This document shows, piece by piece, positions 1 to 9,457 of a stretch of 64,000 nucleotides of DNA (positions are counted from its first letter, which is position 1; each line of letters starts with the position of its first letter). Origin of the DNA: an uncultured Bacteroides sp. (GTDB lineage: Bacteria > Bacteroidota > Bacteroidia > Bacteroidales > Bacteroidaceae); the NCBI GenBank assembly GCA_948847595.1, contig CAQOGY010000014.1, forward strand, positions 8,455 to 72,454, in the 5' to 3' direction. The notes below the pieces were generated by a model. The model searched no databases. It was not told the origin of the DNA and worked only from the letters and a program-made list of their open reading frames with translations. A program made the translations under genes and the position numbers.

Positions 1-306
1 TGGAAGTTCTATATAATAGGAACTTATTTGATTTTTAAATTTGTCGAAGTTATAATCGGCTAAAGTATCTGGGTCATTAGTTATTTTAAGAGTTATATCT
101 TTATCATTCTCAGAAGTTCCGTTAATACCGAAGTCAATTAATAATTCGGCAATATTTCCATCTTTAATCTCCACTTCACAGGTTTGCCATCCATTTTCCA
201 CCAAATAGGAAAATTTGTGGAATAGTTCGTTGTTTAGTTCATCTTGACAAGCTGTGAAGATGAATATTCCTAAAGTAATGGATATTATGTTTATTATTCT
301 TTTCAT
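1..306 (-). CDS. DUF1735-type surface lipoprotein, 3' end cut by window edge
   Basis: The reading frame is open from an ATG at 306 down to base 1 (102 codons, no stop), so only the N-terminal part is visible. It opens with a short signal peptide and a lipobox (FTAC, Cys20), so it should be lipidated and probably surface exposed. The rest has the look of the DUF1735 fold common in PUL lipoproteins: a conserved DITLKI strand followed by YNFDKFKN and an ISSYYIELP-like segment. It starts 17 nt after the susD stop, so it is the fifth visible gene of the GH92 PUL operon. Family knowledge suggests a surface glycan-binding protein or an enzyme with an N-terminal DUF1735 module. The missing C-terminus decides which. 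Confidence 0.7.
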   Translation of the reverse strand, partial: MKRIINIISITLGIFIFTACQDELNNELFHKFSYLVENGWQTCEVEIKDGNIAELLIDFGINGTSENDKDITLKITNDPDTLADYNFDKFKNQISSYYIELP

Positions 307-323
307 ATTCTTTTTTGTTTTAA

Positions 324-2303
324 TTACCATTCTGGGTTTTGTGTCAGATTGACGTTACGTTTTAATTCAGCAGTTGGAAAAGGCCAAAGGTACATTTTCT
401 TCAAAAAGACTTTGGGAATAGCAGTCACTGCAGTTGTAATATAGAATCCCTGTCTTGATTCGTCGTCCTTTGTAATGTTGATGTTACATCCCATTAATGC
501 CTGATTTTCCTCTTCTTCTGCATCTTTCCATCTTCTTAAATCAAAATAGCGGAAACAGTTTTCTGCAAATAGTTCTATGTGACGTTCTCTTTTTAGTACT
601 TCTTTAAAATTTCTATAAGTATTGTAAGTATTATCATCAAAATCAGGTAAGCCGGCACGCATTCTTATGGGTTTCATCGCTTCCCTCATTTTGATGGGAT
701 CACGTTTGATTTCCACTTCTTGGTCATTGAACGTTTGCATAGTATATGTGTTTCCACTGGTTAACTCATTGAGAGCTTCTGCATAAATGAGTAAAACTTC
801 TGCATACCGTATAGTCGGTTCTGTTTTATTTGTTCTATATCCACCCTCAGAATAAGAGTCTTCTTTGTTGTAGTATTTTTTGAATCCTATGCCGGTCAAT
901 GGACAGTTCTCTGTAAATCCTTGTTTACCATTTACTTCATCTCTGTAATACCAACATTGGAAATTTTTCTCACTAGACAGCGAGGAACTTTCACATTCCC
1001 ATGTAGCACCATTAAAACCAACACAAGCGTAAAAACGTGGTTCACGTTTTGCATACATCAGTGATACACCTACTCCCATGAAGGGGGCCCCATTCATTGT
1101 TTGCGGGTCATTAGCTGTTTCTGTGAATCCTTCTCTTACATAATATCCTGTTGTTTCTGCCTCTTCTATAGTTTGTCCATTGTTCATGTAATAAGTATCG
1201 ACCATTTTTTGAGTAATAGCGACTTTGTTATCTCCGTGGGCAGTTCTGGGCATACTTTTTTTATTAAAGAAATCTTCGATACCACAATTTCCTGTTGCTT
1301 TGGTTTTAGTGAATATTAATTCAGGATTTTTGGAACCACGAATTGTTCCATCAAACATTTCTTTATAGGAAGCATAAGGATCTATATTGCTCCATCCATT
1401 GGGAAATTCTTCATTAGAATAAGTTTCATGATAGGGAGGGCGTTCATATGCAGGCACATTATTTTTGGGCTCTACTGTATATAAGCTGTATTGCTGTAGA
1501 TTAATCACATCTTCTGCGGCAGCAGCGGCCCGTGCCCATTTTGATTCATCATATTCTTGATTATATAGTTGTGTGCCGTCCAGGTTTTTAATATTAAAGA
1601 AATCAGTATTTCCATTATTCATAGGACTGGCCGCATATAATAGTATTCTAGCTCTTAATGCTAAAGCTGCACCTTTGGTAGGGCGTCCTAAATTATTAAT
1701 GGTACGTGTTCTTGGCATAACACGAGCAGCGAGCTTTAAATCATTGTCGATGAAATCGATGATTTCATCAAATTTAGCGCGGGGCAGAGATAATTCTTCA
1801 TATGAAAGACTGACATCTAATCCATGTTCAGGAATTAAAGGTACAGGACCGAAAGTTCTTATTAAACTCCAATAGGCAAATGCTCGTAAAAAACGGGCTT
1901 GTCCCTGCATATCCGAAATGTCCTCATACGTAAGTTCCGGACACTCTACTACTTTGTCAATAAATGTAGAGGATTTACGAATACATTCATAGGTTCTATT
2001 TAAATGGTTTTCGTAAATAGGGAAATTACTGGCACTATAATTACAGTTCTGCAGAGCTTTCCCGTCCGGGTGAACTAAATCATCACTAGCCCACATCAAT
2101 TTGGAACCGAACTCTGTTAGATTGTCTTGTTTTAAATAGTCGTATGTATTGGATAGCCATCCTTCTACATATACTCGTTTGGAGAAAGCGGAATCTACCG
2201 ATAGCATATCATAGAAATATTTATCTACGTCCAGGAAATCTGCACATGAGTAAAAGGATAATGAAGCGCAGAAAATAGTAATGAATAATATTATCTTTTT
2301 CAT
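324..2303 (-). CDS. SusD/RagB family glycan-binding lipoprotein
   Basis: The product is 659 residues with a signal peptide and lipobox (SFYSC, Cys20). The order is that of the SusD fold: an N-terminal TPR region (KSSTFIDKVVECPEL, ARFLRAFAYWSLIRTFGPVPLI), the GAALALRARILLYAASP helix, and the C-terminal region with TIRYAEVLLIYAEALNE and RHIELFAENCFRYFDLRRW. SusD proteins sit on the cell surface as a lid on the SusC transporter and bind its glycan. It lies 12 nt downstream of susC and 17 nt upstream of the DUF1735 lipoprotein, in one transcript. The neighbouring GH92 suggests an alpha-mannosidic ligand; this is inference from context. Confidence 0.95.
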   Translation of the reverse strand: MKKIILFITIFCASLSFYSCADFLDVDKYFYDMLSVDSAFSKRVYVEGWLSNTYDYLKQDNLTEFGSKLMWASDDLVHPDGKALQNCNYSASNFPIYENHLNRTYECIRKSSTFIDKVVECPELTYEDISDMQGQARFLRAFAYWSLIRTFGPVPLIPEHGLDVSLSYEELSLPRAKFDEIIDFIDNDLKLAARVMPRTRTINNLGRPTKGAALALRARILLYAASPMNNGNTDFFNIKNLDGTQLYNQEYDESKWARAAAAAEDVINLQQYSLYTVEPKNNVPAYERPPYHETYSNEEFPNGWSNIDPYASYKEMFDGTIRGSKNPELIFTKTKATGNCGIEDFFNKKSMPRTAHGDNKVAITQKMVDTYYMNNGQTIEEAETTGYYVREGFTETANDPQTMNGAPFMGVGVSLMYAKREPRFYACVGFNGATWECESSSLSSEKNFQCWYYRDEVNGKQGFTENCPLTGIGFKKYYNKEDSYSEGGYRTNKTEPTIRYAEVLLIYAEALNELTSGNTYTMQTFNDQEVEIKRDPIKMREAMKPIRMRAGLPDFDDNTYNTYRNFKEVLKRERHIELFAENCFRYFDLRRWKDAEEEENQALMGCNINITKDDESRQGFYITTAVTAIPKVFLKKMYLWPFPTAELKRNVNLTQNPEW

Positions 2304-2315
2304 ATGGTGTTTTAT

Positions 2316-5300
2316 TTAGAAACTTAATTTAATATAGCAAGAGTAGGTTCTGTTTATAGGATAAGCATTTCCACTTCGAACTCCACTATTTTTTTCATCA
2401 GTAGTTGCATTCTCAGGATCCCACAGTTTGAATGGGCTCCAAGTGTGTAGATTTTCACCTATAAATCCGATTTGCATATTGCTAACAAAGAACTTACGAG
2501 TAAAAGTTGTAGGAATATTATAGCGTAGTTCAATGTTTTTAAGGCGAATATAGCGTCCATCCCTTAACCAGAAAGTTGATTTCTGATTGTTGTTGTCATT
2601 ATTCCCCCAGGTTAAACGCGGCCAGTTAGCATTCGGATTTTCGGTAGAAACATCTCCGGAGATTTCACTTGGGATCCATCGGTTGTCATCCACCATAGTC
2701 TGCAGAATATTACCGGTTTGTCCATTTCGGAATGCGTGTGGCCCATTTCCACCGATGAAGAAGTCACATTTTCCTGAACCTTGGAACAGGATATTGAATT
2801 CAAAATTCTTCCAGCTTGTACTTAATCCCATACCATACTGGACCCCCGGAACAGTTCTATAACCAATTGGAACAATATCATCATTGTTGACCACTCCATC
2901 ACCGTTTACGTCTTTATATTTGATATCTCCGGGAAGTACCTCTTTTCCGCCGAAGTCTTGTCTTGGACTACTGCGAACATCTTCCTCATCTTTGAATAAC
3001 CCCATAGCTATTAAGCCACGCGTTTGATTCATTCGGAATCCTTTTTCCATTTTGTACCATAATTCGTTGGCTGCCTCATCTTTATCCAGAATCTCAGTAT
3101 TCTGATAAGTCATATTTGCACGAATAGTGAATTTTACTTGTCCGATTTGATCGGAATATGCTGCATTCCAGTCGAATCCGTAACTCTTCATTTTACCTAC
3201 ATTAGCCATTGGAGCTTTATCTGCCAGTCCTGTTGTTTCAGGCATATGACTGCGTGTCATAAAAATATCATCTCGTTTATCCAGGAAAATATCAGCGACT
3301 CCTGTGAATTTACCGTGGAATAAACTTAAGTCAAATCCCAGGTTATATTTTTTAGCAACCTCCCAAGTCAGATTAGGAGTGCCAATAGTACCATTTCTGT
3401 AACCTTGTATTTTGTTTGTTCCAAATTCACCAAATGAGTAGTCACCATCCGGATGCGAATTTACCAATCCAATGTATGGAAAACGACGTCCACCGATAAT
3501 ATCATTTCCTACCTCACCATAAGAAGCCCGAATTTTAAGCATTTCTACCCATGGAGCAATCTTCTTCATAAACGGTTCCTCAGAGATAACCCAACCGGCA
3601 GAGAAAGCTGGAAAGAAGCCAAATTGCTTCCCTTTTTCAAAGTTTTCCGAACCGGTGTATCCCCAGTTCGTTTCTACAAGATATCGATCTTTGTATGCGT
3701 AAGTGAATCGGCCTGAATAAGCCAGATTTCGCTTCGGAATAGATTCGATAATGTCTGTGCCTAAATTGGTATCAGATTTTTCTTGTAAATAGACCATAGC
3801 AAATGCGCCAAAACGGTGCTTTTGATTAAATAGTCTGGAATAACTGAGAGAGGCTTCCGTATAATATCGTTTATTTCCTTTAGTAGTTGATTCCTGTCCC
3901 ATTAACTGTGCTGTCTGCACTCGTTTTAAAATAAGGTTTCCGTCCGGATCACGATATTTTTCTGCTTCCCATAATTCAGGAGTTTTAATTCGCTTAATTT
4001 CATTTTCATTGTATGTATCAAATGCAAATGTTCCTACAAATTTCAATCCTTGAGTAATGAAATCCAAGTCTTGTTCCAATCTGATATTAGTTTCCATTTT
4101 ATTTTGCCAGATAGTCTTATAGCCTGTTTTGGTCATATAATATTCTGGTGTTTTCACTCCATCTACGGATGGTTCCTCACCGGTCGAGTATTTGCGGGGA
4201 ATACTCAGTGGAGTCAATCTGGAGAAAGATCCCCAGATGTCATCTGTGCTGCTACCTGGTTGAGTGCGATTAATTAGGTAGCCGCCGATTCCCACTTTAA
4301 CAAGTGTTGTTTTAGTGACATTCATATTTACGTTGGCACGATAATTGAATCGTTCGTAAGTTGTGTTGGTATTGTATTTATTTTCGACACTCTTACTTTT
4401 ATAAATACCTGCCTGACTGTTATATCCTAATGAAACATAGTATGTTACATTTGTTCCACCTCCACTTAGGTTAATGTTTGCTATGTATTTGGGAGATACT
4501 TTTTTCAGCATCAAATCACGCCAATTTACATTTGGGAATAAATCCGGATCGAGATTATTCTGTATAATATCTAACTCTTCACGAGTATAGTGAGGAGATT
4601 CGTATCTGCCTATACGGGCTTCATTTGCCAAGCTGGCATAAGTAAAAGCATCAGCATATTCGGGCATCGGGCCTCTGGCGTCTAATCCTGCTAATACTTT
4701 TGCATTAATTTTTACTTTTCCGGCAACTCCCTGTTTGGTGGTTACCAATACCACACCATTTGCACCACGTTGCCCGTAAATGGCTGTCGCGGAAGCATCT
4801 TTCAGTACGGAAAAGCTTTCAATATCTTCAATTGGAATTTCATTAAAGCTTCTTTCTACTCCGTCTACCAAAACTAATGCTCCCTGATTTGCACCGAATG
4901 TGCTGATTCCACGAATCCAGAACTCGGACATATCTTCACCCGGTTCGCCAGAACTCTGTACTGCGATGATTCCCGGCACTACTCCCGCCAGAGAGTTGGT
5001 GATATTGGAACTTGGTGCTGTTAATTGGGCTATATCTACTGTAGTATAAGCTCCTGTCAGAGTCTTCTTTTGCTGATGTCCACTGGCTGTTACGACTACT
5101 TCATCGATAGTCTGATTATCTTCTTGCAGGGTGACTATTGCTTCCTTTTTATTTTTAATTTTTATAACAGGTATTTCCTGGGTAGTATATCCAATATAAG
5201 AAATAACCAATATGTCGTATTCCCCTACTTTGATTTTAAACTTTCCGTCCATATCTGAAGTTACACCGAGGCCTGGCTGGTTTTTAGCTATAACTGTTGC

Positions 5301-5453
5301 TCCGATAATAGGATTACCTGTTATGTCTTTTATGATTCCCTGTACTTCTGGTGTATTATTCTCTTTTTGTAATTGCTGTGCGGAGATATTATCTTGTACT
5401 CCCCATAGTGTTGTGATAAGGAGCAGAATGAATATTCGTTTCATGTTATTCAT
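2316..5453 (-). CDS. SusC/RagA family TonB-dependent outer-membrane transporter
   Basis: The product is 1045 residues. It has a signal peptide ending near ISAQ, a carboxypeptidase-regulatory-like domain (about residues 37-110, GIIKDITGNPIIGATV), a TonB-box-like TIDEVVVTA, a plug domain with LKDASATAIYGQRGANGVVLVTT-type motif, and a 22-strand barrel ending in an aromatic residue (YIKLSF). It has no STN domain, so it should not signal through an anti-sigma factor, in contrast to the SusC at 36.8-40.0 kb. It follows the TIG/NHL lipoprotein by 22 nt and precedes susD by 12 nt. Known role of the family: TonB-powered import of oligosaccharides across the outer membrane. Confidence 0.95.
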   Translation of the reverse strand: MNNMKRIFILLLITTLWGVQDNISAQQLQKENNTPEVQGIIKDITGNPIIGATVIAKNQPGLGVTSDMDGKFKIKVGEYDILVISYIGYTTQEIPVIKIKNKKEAIVTLQEDNQTIDEVVVTASGHQQKKTLTGAYTTVDIAQLTAPSSNITNSLAGVVPGIIAVQSSGEPGEDMSEFWIRGISTFGANQGALVLVDGVERSFNEIPIEDIESFSVLKDASATAIYGQRGANGVVLVTTKQGVAGKVKINAKVLAGLDARGPMPEYADAFTYASLANEARIGRYESPHYTREELDIIQNNLDPDLFPNVNWRDLMLKKVSPKYIANINLSGGGTNVTYYVSLGYNSQAGIYKSKSVENKYNTNTTYERFNYRANVNMNVTKTTLVKVGIGGYLINRTQPGSSTDDIWGSFSRLTPLSIPRKYSTGEEPSVDGVKTPEYYMTKTGYKTIWQNKMETNIRLEQDLDFITQGLKFVGTFAFDTYNENEIKRIKTPELWEAEKYRDPDGNLILKRVQTAQLMGQESTTKGNKRYYTEASLSYSRLFNQKHRFGAFAMVYLQEKSDTNLGTDIIESIPKRNLAYSGRFTYAYKDRYLVETNWGYTGSENFEKGKQFGFFPAFSAGWVISEEPFMKKIAPWVEMLKIRASYGEVGNDIIGGRRFPYIGLVNSHPDGDYSFGEFGTNKIQGYRNGTIGTPNLTWEVAKKYNLGFDLSLFHGKFTGVADIFLDKRDDIFMTRSHMPETTGLADKAPMANVGKMKSYGFDWNAAYSDQIGQVKFTIRANMTYQNTEILDKDEAANELWYKMEKGFRMNQTRGLIAMGLFKDEEDVRSSPRQDFGGKEVLPGDIKYKDVNGDGVVNNDDIVPIGYRTVPGVQYGMGLSTSWKNFEFNILFQGSGKCDFFIGGNGPHAFRNGQTGNILQTMVDDNRWIPSEISGDVSTENPNANWPRLTWGNNDNNNQKSTFWLRDGRYIRLKNIELRYNIPTTFTRKFFVSNMQIGFIGENLHTWSPFKLWDPENATTDEKNSGVRSGNAYPINRTYSCYIKLSF

Positions 5454-5475
5454 GGATAATTTATAGATTTATATG

Positions 5476-6840
5476 TTATTCGATAACTACATTTCTGACG
5501 CAATGATTTCCTCTGTCCGCAACGATTAAAGCGTTACCTGAGAATGTTACGGCTTCAGGTTCATAGAATTTAGCTTTATCGGGTAATCCGTCTGTATGAC
5601 CTGATTTTTGAGGTTGTCCGGCGTATAGGGTTACTTCACCTTCCGGTGTTATTTTTCGAATGCAGTGATTCATTTTATCGGGAATAAGCAAATTACCTTC
5701 AGGATCCAGGCAAGGAGTACTTGGCTGGTTAAAACGCGCACCTGTTCCTTTACCGGAAGCATATCCTGATTCTCCGTAATCACCAGCAAATAGCTCCGGA
5801 ATACCAAATGTATGTGTTGCCGCATTATAAGTAACTCTATATATACAATGCTTTTTACGGGCTATAATATAAAGAATATCACCTGTTTTATTGAAAAGTA
5901 AGCGCATTTCCATATCGTTATAACCTTCACGGACAACTAACATTTTCTCATAATTACCATTCCCGGTATGACGATAAACGGCTCCTTCTGAATTGTGGTC
6001 AAAAAAGACTTCTCCGGTTTTAGGATGTACAGCGACTGAATTGGTTCCAGCTTTAGGGATAGTAACCAATGCTTTGGTATTCACAAAATTAGCATCACGT
6101 GTAGAGAATACTATATTTACATCAGTCTTTACATCACTACCTGTCCAGCGGTTGGGTATAAAAAGAGTATCCTCATTTAAACTGAAAACAACTCCGTTAG
6201 GTGATTGGAATACTCCGTTATTATCATAAACCAGTGTTTCCACATTCCCATTGGAAGCTTTTCTGAGCGCACCATTTTTGCTTTGACCCCGTCCTTCGTC
6301 TACAAAATAAATGGTACCATCATTATCAGTAACAATTTGCCATGGTCGGCGTAATAAAGCTTCTGCATATGGACCGTCTAGGCGATTATCTTCTGCAGCC
6401 TTTCCCGGTACACCAAATAAAGTACTCACATTACTTTTGAATAGATATCTGAATTCTGTTTCAGAAGTAAATTCCTCGAATTCCTCTCCTTTTTTAAGAT
6501 ATAAGCGGACATAGCCGGTATCTGCTCTTGAAGGAACTATCGCATAAATAATATTATCGTTCGCTCTGATTACCTTAGCTTTTTTATCGTTGACTGTTAC
6601 TTTGATATAATTAGTATCTGTGCCAAAGTTGTAGCCTTTCAATATCAGTTTCGTACCGAAGCCACCACTATCAGGATAAAAAATATCAAATCTGGATTCT
6701 TCATCTGCTTTAGGTGGAAAAAAAGTCTCTTTATCGACCTTTAGTTCATCATTACAACAAATGGTAAGGAGCGATAGCAGCACAACGCATAGCGGAAATA
6801 TTAGCCTCGCCTTACGACTTTTGATTTTTAAATTTTTCAT
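5476..6840 (-). CDS. IPT/TIG and NHL-repeat lipoprotein of the GH92 PUL
   Basis: The product is 454 residues with a basic n-region, a hydrophobic core and a lipobox-like LLTICC. Residues of about 50-135 form an IPT/TIG immunoglobulin-like domain (FDIFYPDSGGFGTKLILKG). From about 145 to the end there are NHL/six-bladed propeller repeats (GPYAEALLRRPWQIVTD, GARFNQPSTPCLDPEGN, KFYEPEAVTFSGNALIVADR). Proteins of this layout are frequent in PULs and are thought to be surface glycan-binding proteins; no catalytic motif is apparent. It starts 273 bases after the GH92 stop, and a copy of the 26-bp site lies about 170 bp upstream, so it probably heads its own promoter with susC and susD. Confidence 0.85.
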   Translation of the reverse strand: MKNLKIKSRKARLIFPLCVVLLSLLTICCNDELKVDKETFFPPKADEESRFDIFYPDSGGFGTKLILKGYNFGTDTNYIKVTVNDKKAKVIRANDNIIYAIVPSRADTGYVRLYLKKGEEFEEFTSETEFRYLFKSNVSTLFGVPGKAAEDNRLDGPYAEALLRRPWQIVTDNDGTIYFVDEGRGQSKNGALRKASNGNVETLVYDNNGVFQSPNGVVFSLNEDTLFIPNRWTGSDVKTDVNIVFSTRDANFVNTKALVTIPKAGTNSVAVHPKTGEVFFDHNSEGAVYRHTGNGNYEKMLVVREGYNDMEMRLLFNKTGDILYIIARKKHCIYRVTYNAATHTFGIPELFAGDYGESGYASGKGTGARFNQPSTPCLDPEGNLLIPDKMNHCIRKITPEGEVTLYAGQPQKSGHTDGLPDKAKFYEPEAVTFSGNALIVADRGNHCVRNVVIE

Positions 6841-7006
6841 GGTTCTTAGATTTATAAATTATGATTGAGATTAATACTGGTTCAACTGATTGTATCTATA
6901 TAATAATTATAAGATACTACTTCTAAGAGTTGGTGGAGATTTACTGTGCTTTTTCATATTCTAAATATTATTTTGAGCGAAATAAATTAGTTGGCCTTAA
7001 TTTGAT

Positions 7007-7032
7007 AATTAAATTGGGGTTAATTAATCGGA
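7007..7032. promoter_or_regulatory. Candidate operator, copy 1 (upstream of the TIG/NHL-susC-susD transcript)
   Basis: This 26-bp stretch matches 9335-9360 at 23 of 26 positions, with core GGGTTAATTAA followed by TCGGA. The core is close to a palindrome around TTAATTAA. The only two copies I found lie upstream of the two enzyme and transporter transcripts of this PUL, the second one inside the divergent region shared with the regulator gene. I infer binding by the regulator encoded at 9458-12052. No clear TAnnTTTG box was seen downstream of it. Confidence 0.5.
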
Positions 7033-7113
7033 TAAATTTATTAATCGCTGATATTATCATGTATTTATTTCACTTTTCATTGTATGTTAATTGGTTATAT
7101 GACAGATGATTAA

Positions 7114-9273
7114 TTATAGCCCCCATTTTTTATTAGCTTTATTATCCGCTTTATATTCAATAAAGCCACCATTGACTATTTCTGCCCAGTCAATCCATGT
7201 TTTATTGCTTTTTACATCGTTTATTTTCATACCATTGATATAAGATTTGGAAAAATCTCCTCCTTTTATTTTCAGCTTTCCTTTAGGAAAGTGTAAAGTG
7301 ATGTTATTAAAATATGGCAGACTAACGCTAAATCCGGCTATTCCGGGAATCATAGGATACAACCCGATGGAAGCAAATACATACCATGATCCCATTGAAC
7401 CGCAATCATCATTTCCCGGCATACCATCTGCTTTGGAAGTGTACATCTCATTTAATATCCGGTGTACTGTTTCCGATGTTTTATAAGGGCGGTCTGTCCA
7501 GTTATATATCCAGGGAACCTGGAAGTCAGGTTCATTACCTGCAGCAAAGTAATGATCATCGTAGCCGGCATTCAGACGTACAAACAGACTGTCCAGTCGA
7601 TTAGATGCAGCTTTTTTACCTCCGATGGTATCAATCAGTGTTTCCAGGTTATGGGGCACCATCCAAAAATAGTTTTCTTTGGTTGCTTCGCGCCAGTCAT
7701 GATCGGGATGTTTCCAGTTTAAGTCATGATTGTGGCGTGAACGTAGCCATCTGGTGGACGGATCATATAAATTCTTCCAATTTAATGAGCGTTTCATAAA
7801 GAAAGAAGCCTCCTTTTTATTTTTCATGGCTTGAAGAGCAAACTGCCCTATAGCATAGTCTGAGGATACATATTCAAGACATAAGGAGGCGTTTTCTATC
7901 CCCTTTTCTATATAATTAGATAGTCCGGGACGTACTTCTACATTCTGTGAGTAAGTCCCTGGAGTACAGGCGCCACGTTTCATGTGCTTATAAGCCGTTT
8001 GAATATCGAAGTTCTGTGCGCCAAATGCATACGTATTGGCAATGATGATAGACATCGGGTCACCATGCATTACGCCGGTTTCTATATTAGCGGCGATCCA
8101 TCGTCCATAGCCTCCGGCTTGCTCGGCAAAATCTATGGCAGATTGCATCATGTCGGAGGCTTCTTGAGGATAGAACATGGCCAACAGCTGACATTGGGTA
8201 CGATACGTATCCCATCCGCTGAAAGTAGTATAGTATTCTCTTCCGAATGTCACCTTATGAACAGCAAAATCGGCTCCTATATATTCTCCATTTATATCAT
8301 TGAATATATTGGGATGGATGAGTGTATGATACCAGTGAGTGTAGAATTGGGTTAGCTTATCAGGATTATCCGAATGAACTTCTATTTTTCCCAGTTGCTT
8401 GTTCCACTCGTGTCGTGTATCCGAAAGTACTTGTTGGTAATTACGGTTCTCGTTATCCATCCGCAGATTTTCTTTGGCATTCTCAACCGAAACGTACGAT
8501 ATGGCGATTTTATATTCAACCGAAGCACTCTGTTCCGTATCAAAGGTAAAATATCCACCGGACTGGGCTCCTCCGATTTGTTTTCTGTCTTCTCTGATGC
8601 TATTTCCTTTCCAGGTTCCATATTCTTTTGCCTTGTGATTAAACTCAGCGGCAAAAAATATCCGGTAATCAGTTTTATAACCGCAGAAATCTCCGCCTTC
8701 CGCATATCCTTCACAGGAAGAAGGTGAAGTTATTTTGATATAGGCGTTAGAAAGGGTTGTGGAACTGACTCCTGCCCCAATCAATACGGTACCTTCTTTT
8801 TTATCAGCAGGAAATATGAACCGGGCTATTCCGCTGCGTTTTGAAACAGTAACGTCGCAGATAATATCATCTTTCATTTGTAGAGATAAACATCCGGCTG
8901 TTGCTTCTCTTATTTCTTTATAGGTCGGAAAATCTTCCATATTTTTAGGAGACTTTGTCACTTTCCCACTGATGGGCAGTACCGGGAAATTGCCCATATG
9001 CGGACATCCGGAACCGGACATCTGATTGACTACGATGCCTTTTTGCGGTGAAAAGAAAGAAGGTGTGAATTGCATCATTCCAAACGGATAGCTGGCACCA
9101 ATATAGGTAAATCCGCAGCTTAATCCATTTCCTTTGCTTCCTATGCGTGTATCAACCATTTGAGCATAGTTCGTTTGGGGGGCTTGCCCGGCATTTTGAG
9201 CAATGTTTGTACTTGGGATAAATAAAATGAAGGATAAACTAATCATCCATTTTATACGATTGTTGGTCTTCAT
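7114..9273 (-). CDS. GH92 family alpha-mannosidase
   Basis: The product is 719 residues with a type I signal peptide (FILFIPSTNIAQ), so it is probably periplasmic. GH92 hallmarks are seen in order: VDTRIGSKGNG and GASYPFGMMQFTP near the N-terminus, TYFSGWDTYRTQ, KENYFWMVPHN (the region that holds the catalytic acid in the family), GNEPDFQVPWIYNW and the GNDDCGSMGSWYVF segment with the general-base Asp pair. GH92 enzymes are calcium-dependent inverting exo-alpha-mannosidases. The segment that reads GNEPSHH-like in characterised alpha-1,2 enzymes reads GNEPDFQ here, so the linkage preference may differ; this comparison is from memory. The gene is divergent from the regulator, with a 26-bp candidate operator 62 bp upstream. 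Confidence 0.93.
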   Translation of the reverse strand: MKTNNRIKWMISLSFILFIPSTNIAQNAGQAPQTNYAQMVDTRIGSKGNGLSCGFTYIGASYPFGMMQFTPSFFSPQKGIVVNQMSGSGCPHMGNFPVLPISGKVTKSPKNMEDFPTYKEIREATAGCLSLQMKDDIICDVTVSKRSGIARFIFPADKKEGTVLIGAGVSSTTLSNAYIKITSPSSCEGYAEGGDFCGYKTDYRIFFAAEFNHKAKEYGTWKGNSIREDRKQIGGAQSGGYFTFDTEQSASVEYKIAISYVSVENAKENLRMDNENRNYQQVLSDTRHEWNKQLGKIEVHSDNPDKLTQFYTHWYHTLIHPNIFNDINGEYIGADFAVHKVTFGREYYTTFSGWDTYRTQCQLLAMFYPQEASDMMQSAIDFAEQAGGYGRWIAANIETGVMHGDPMSIIIANTYAFGAQNFDIQTAYKHMKRGACTPGTYSQNVEVRPGLSNYIEKGIENASLCLEYVSSDYAIGQFALQAMKNKKEASFFMKRSLNWKNLYDPSTRWLRSRHNHDLNWKHPDHDWREATKENYFWMVPHNLETLIDTIGGKKAASNRLDSLFVRLNAGYDDHYFAAGNEPDFQVPWIYNWTDRPYKTSETVHRILNEMYTSKADGMPGNDDCGSMGSWYVFASIGLYPMIPGIAGFSVSLPYFNNITLHFPKGKLKIKGGDFSKSYINGMKINDVKSNKTWIDWAEIVNGGFIEYKADNKANKKWGL

Positions 9274-9334
9274 GAGGTATTTTATCTTTTAAGATTAATT
9301 GCATGCAAATTAAATAAAGCATTATTAATTGCAG

Positions 9335-9360
9335 AATTAAAATCGGGTTAATTAACCGGA
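9335..9360. promoter_or_regulatory. Candidate operator, copy 2 (between GH92 gene and divergent regulator)
   Basis: This is the second copy of the site at 7007-7032, with core GGGTTAATTAACCGG. Here the palindrome is more complete (CGGGTTAATTAACCGG). It lies 62 bp upstream of the GH92 start and about 98 bp upstream of the regulator start, so one site could serve activation of the enzyme gene and autoregulation. Confidence 0.5.
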
Positions 9361-9457
9361 CCTTTTTTTTAATCCTACTATTTATTTCTGGTGGCAAAAC
9401 GATGGCATTATGATTTTAAGCAGTATCTTTACCACCGTGAACGTAAGTCTTAATAGT

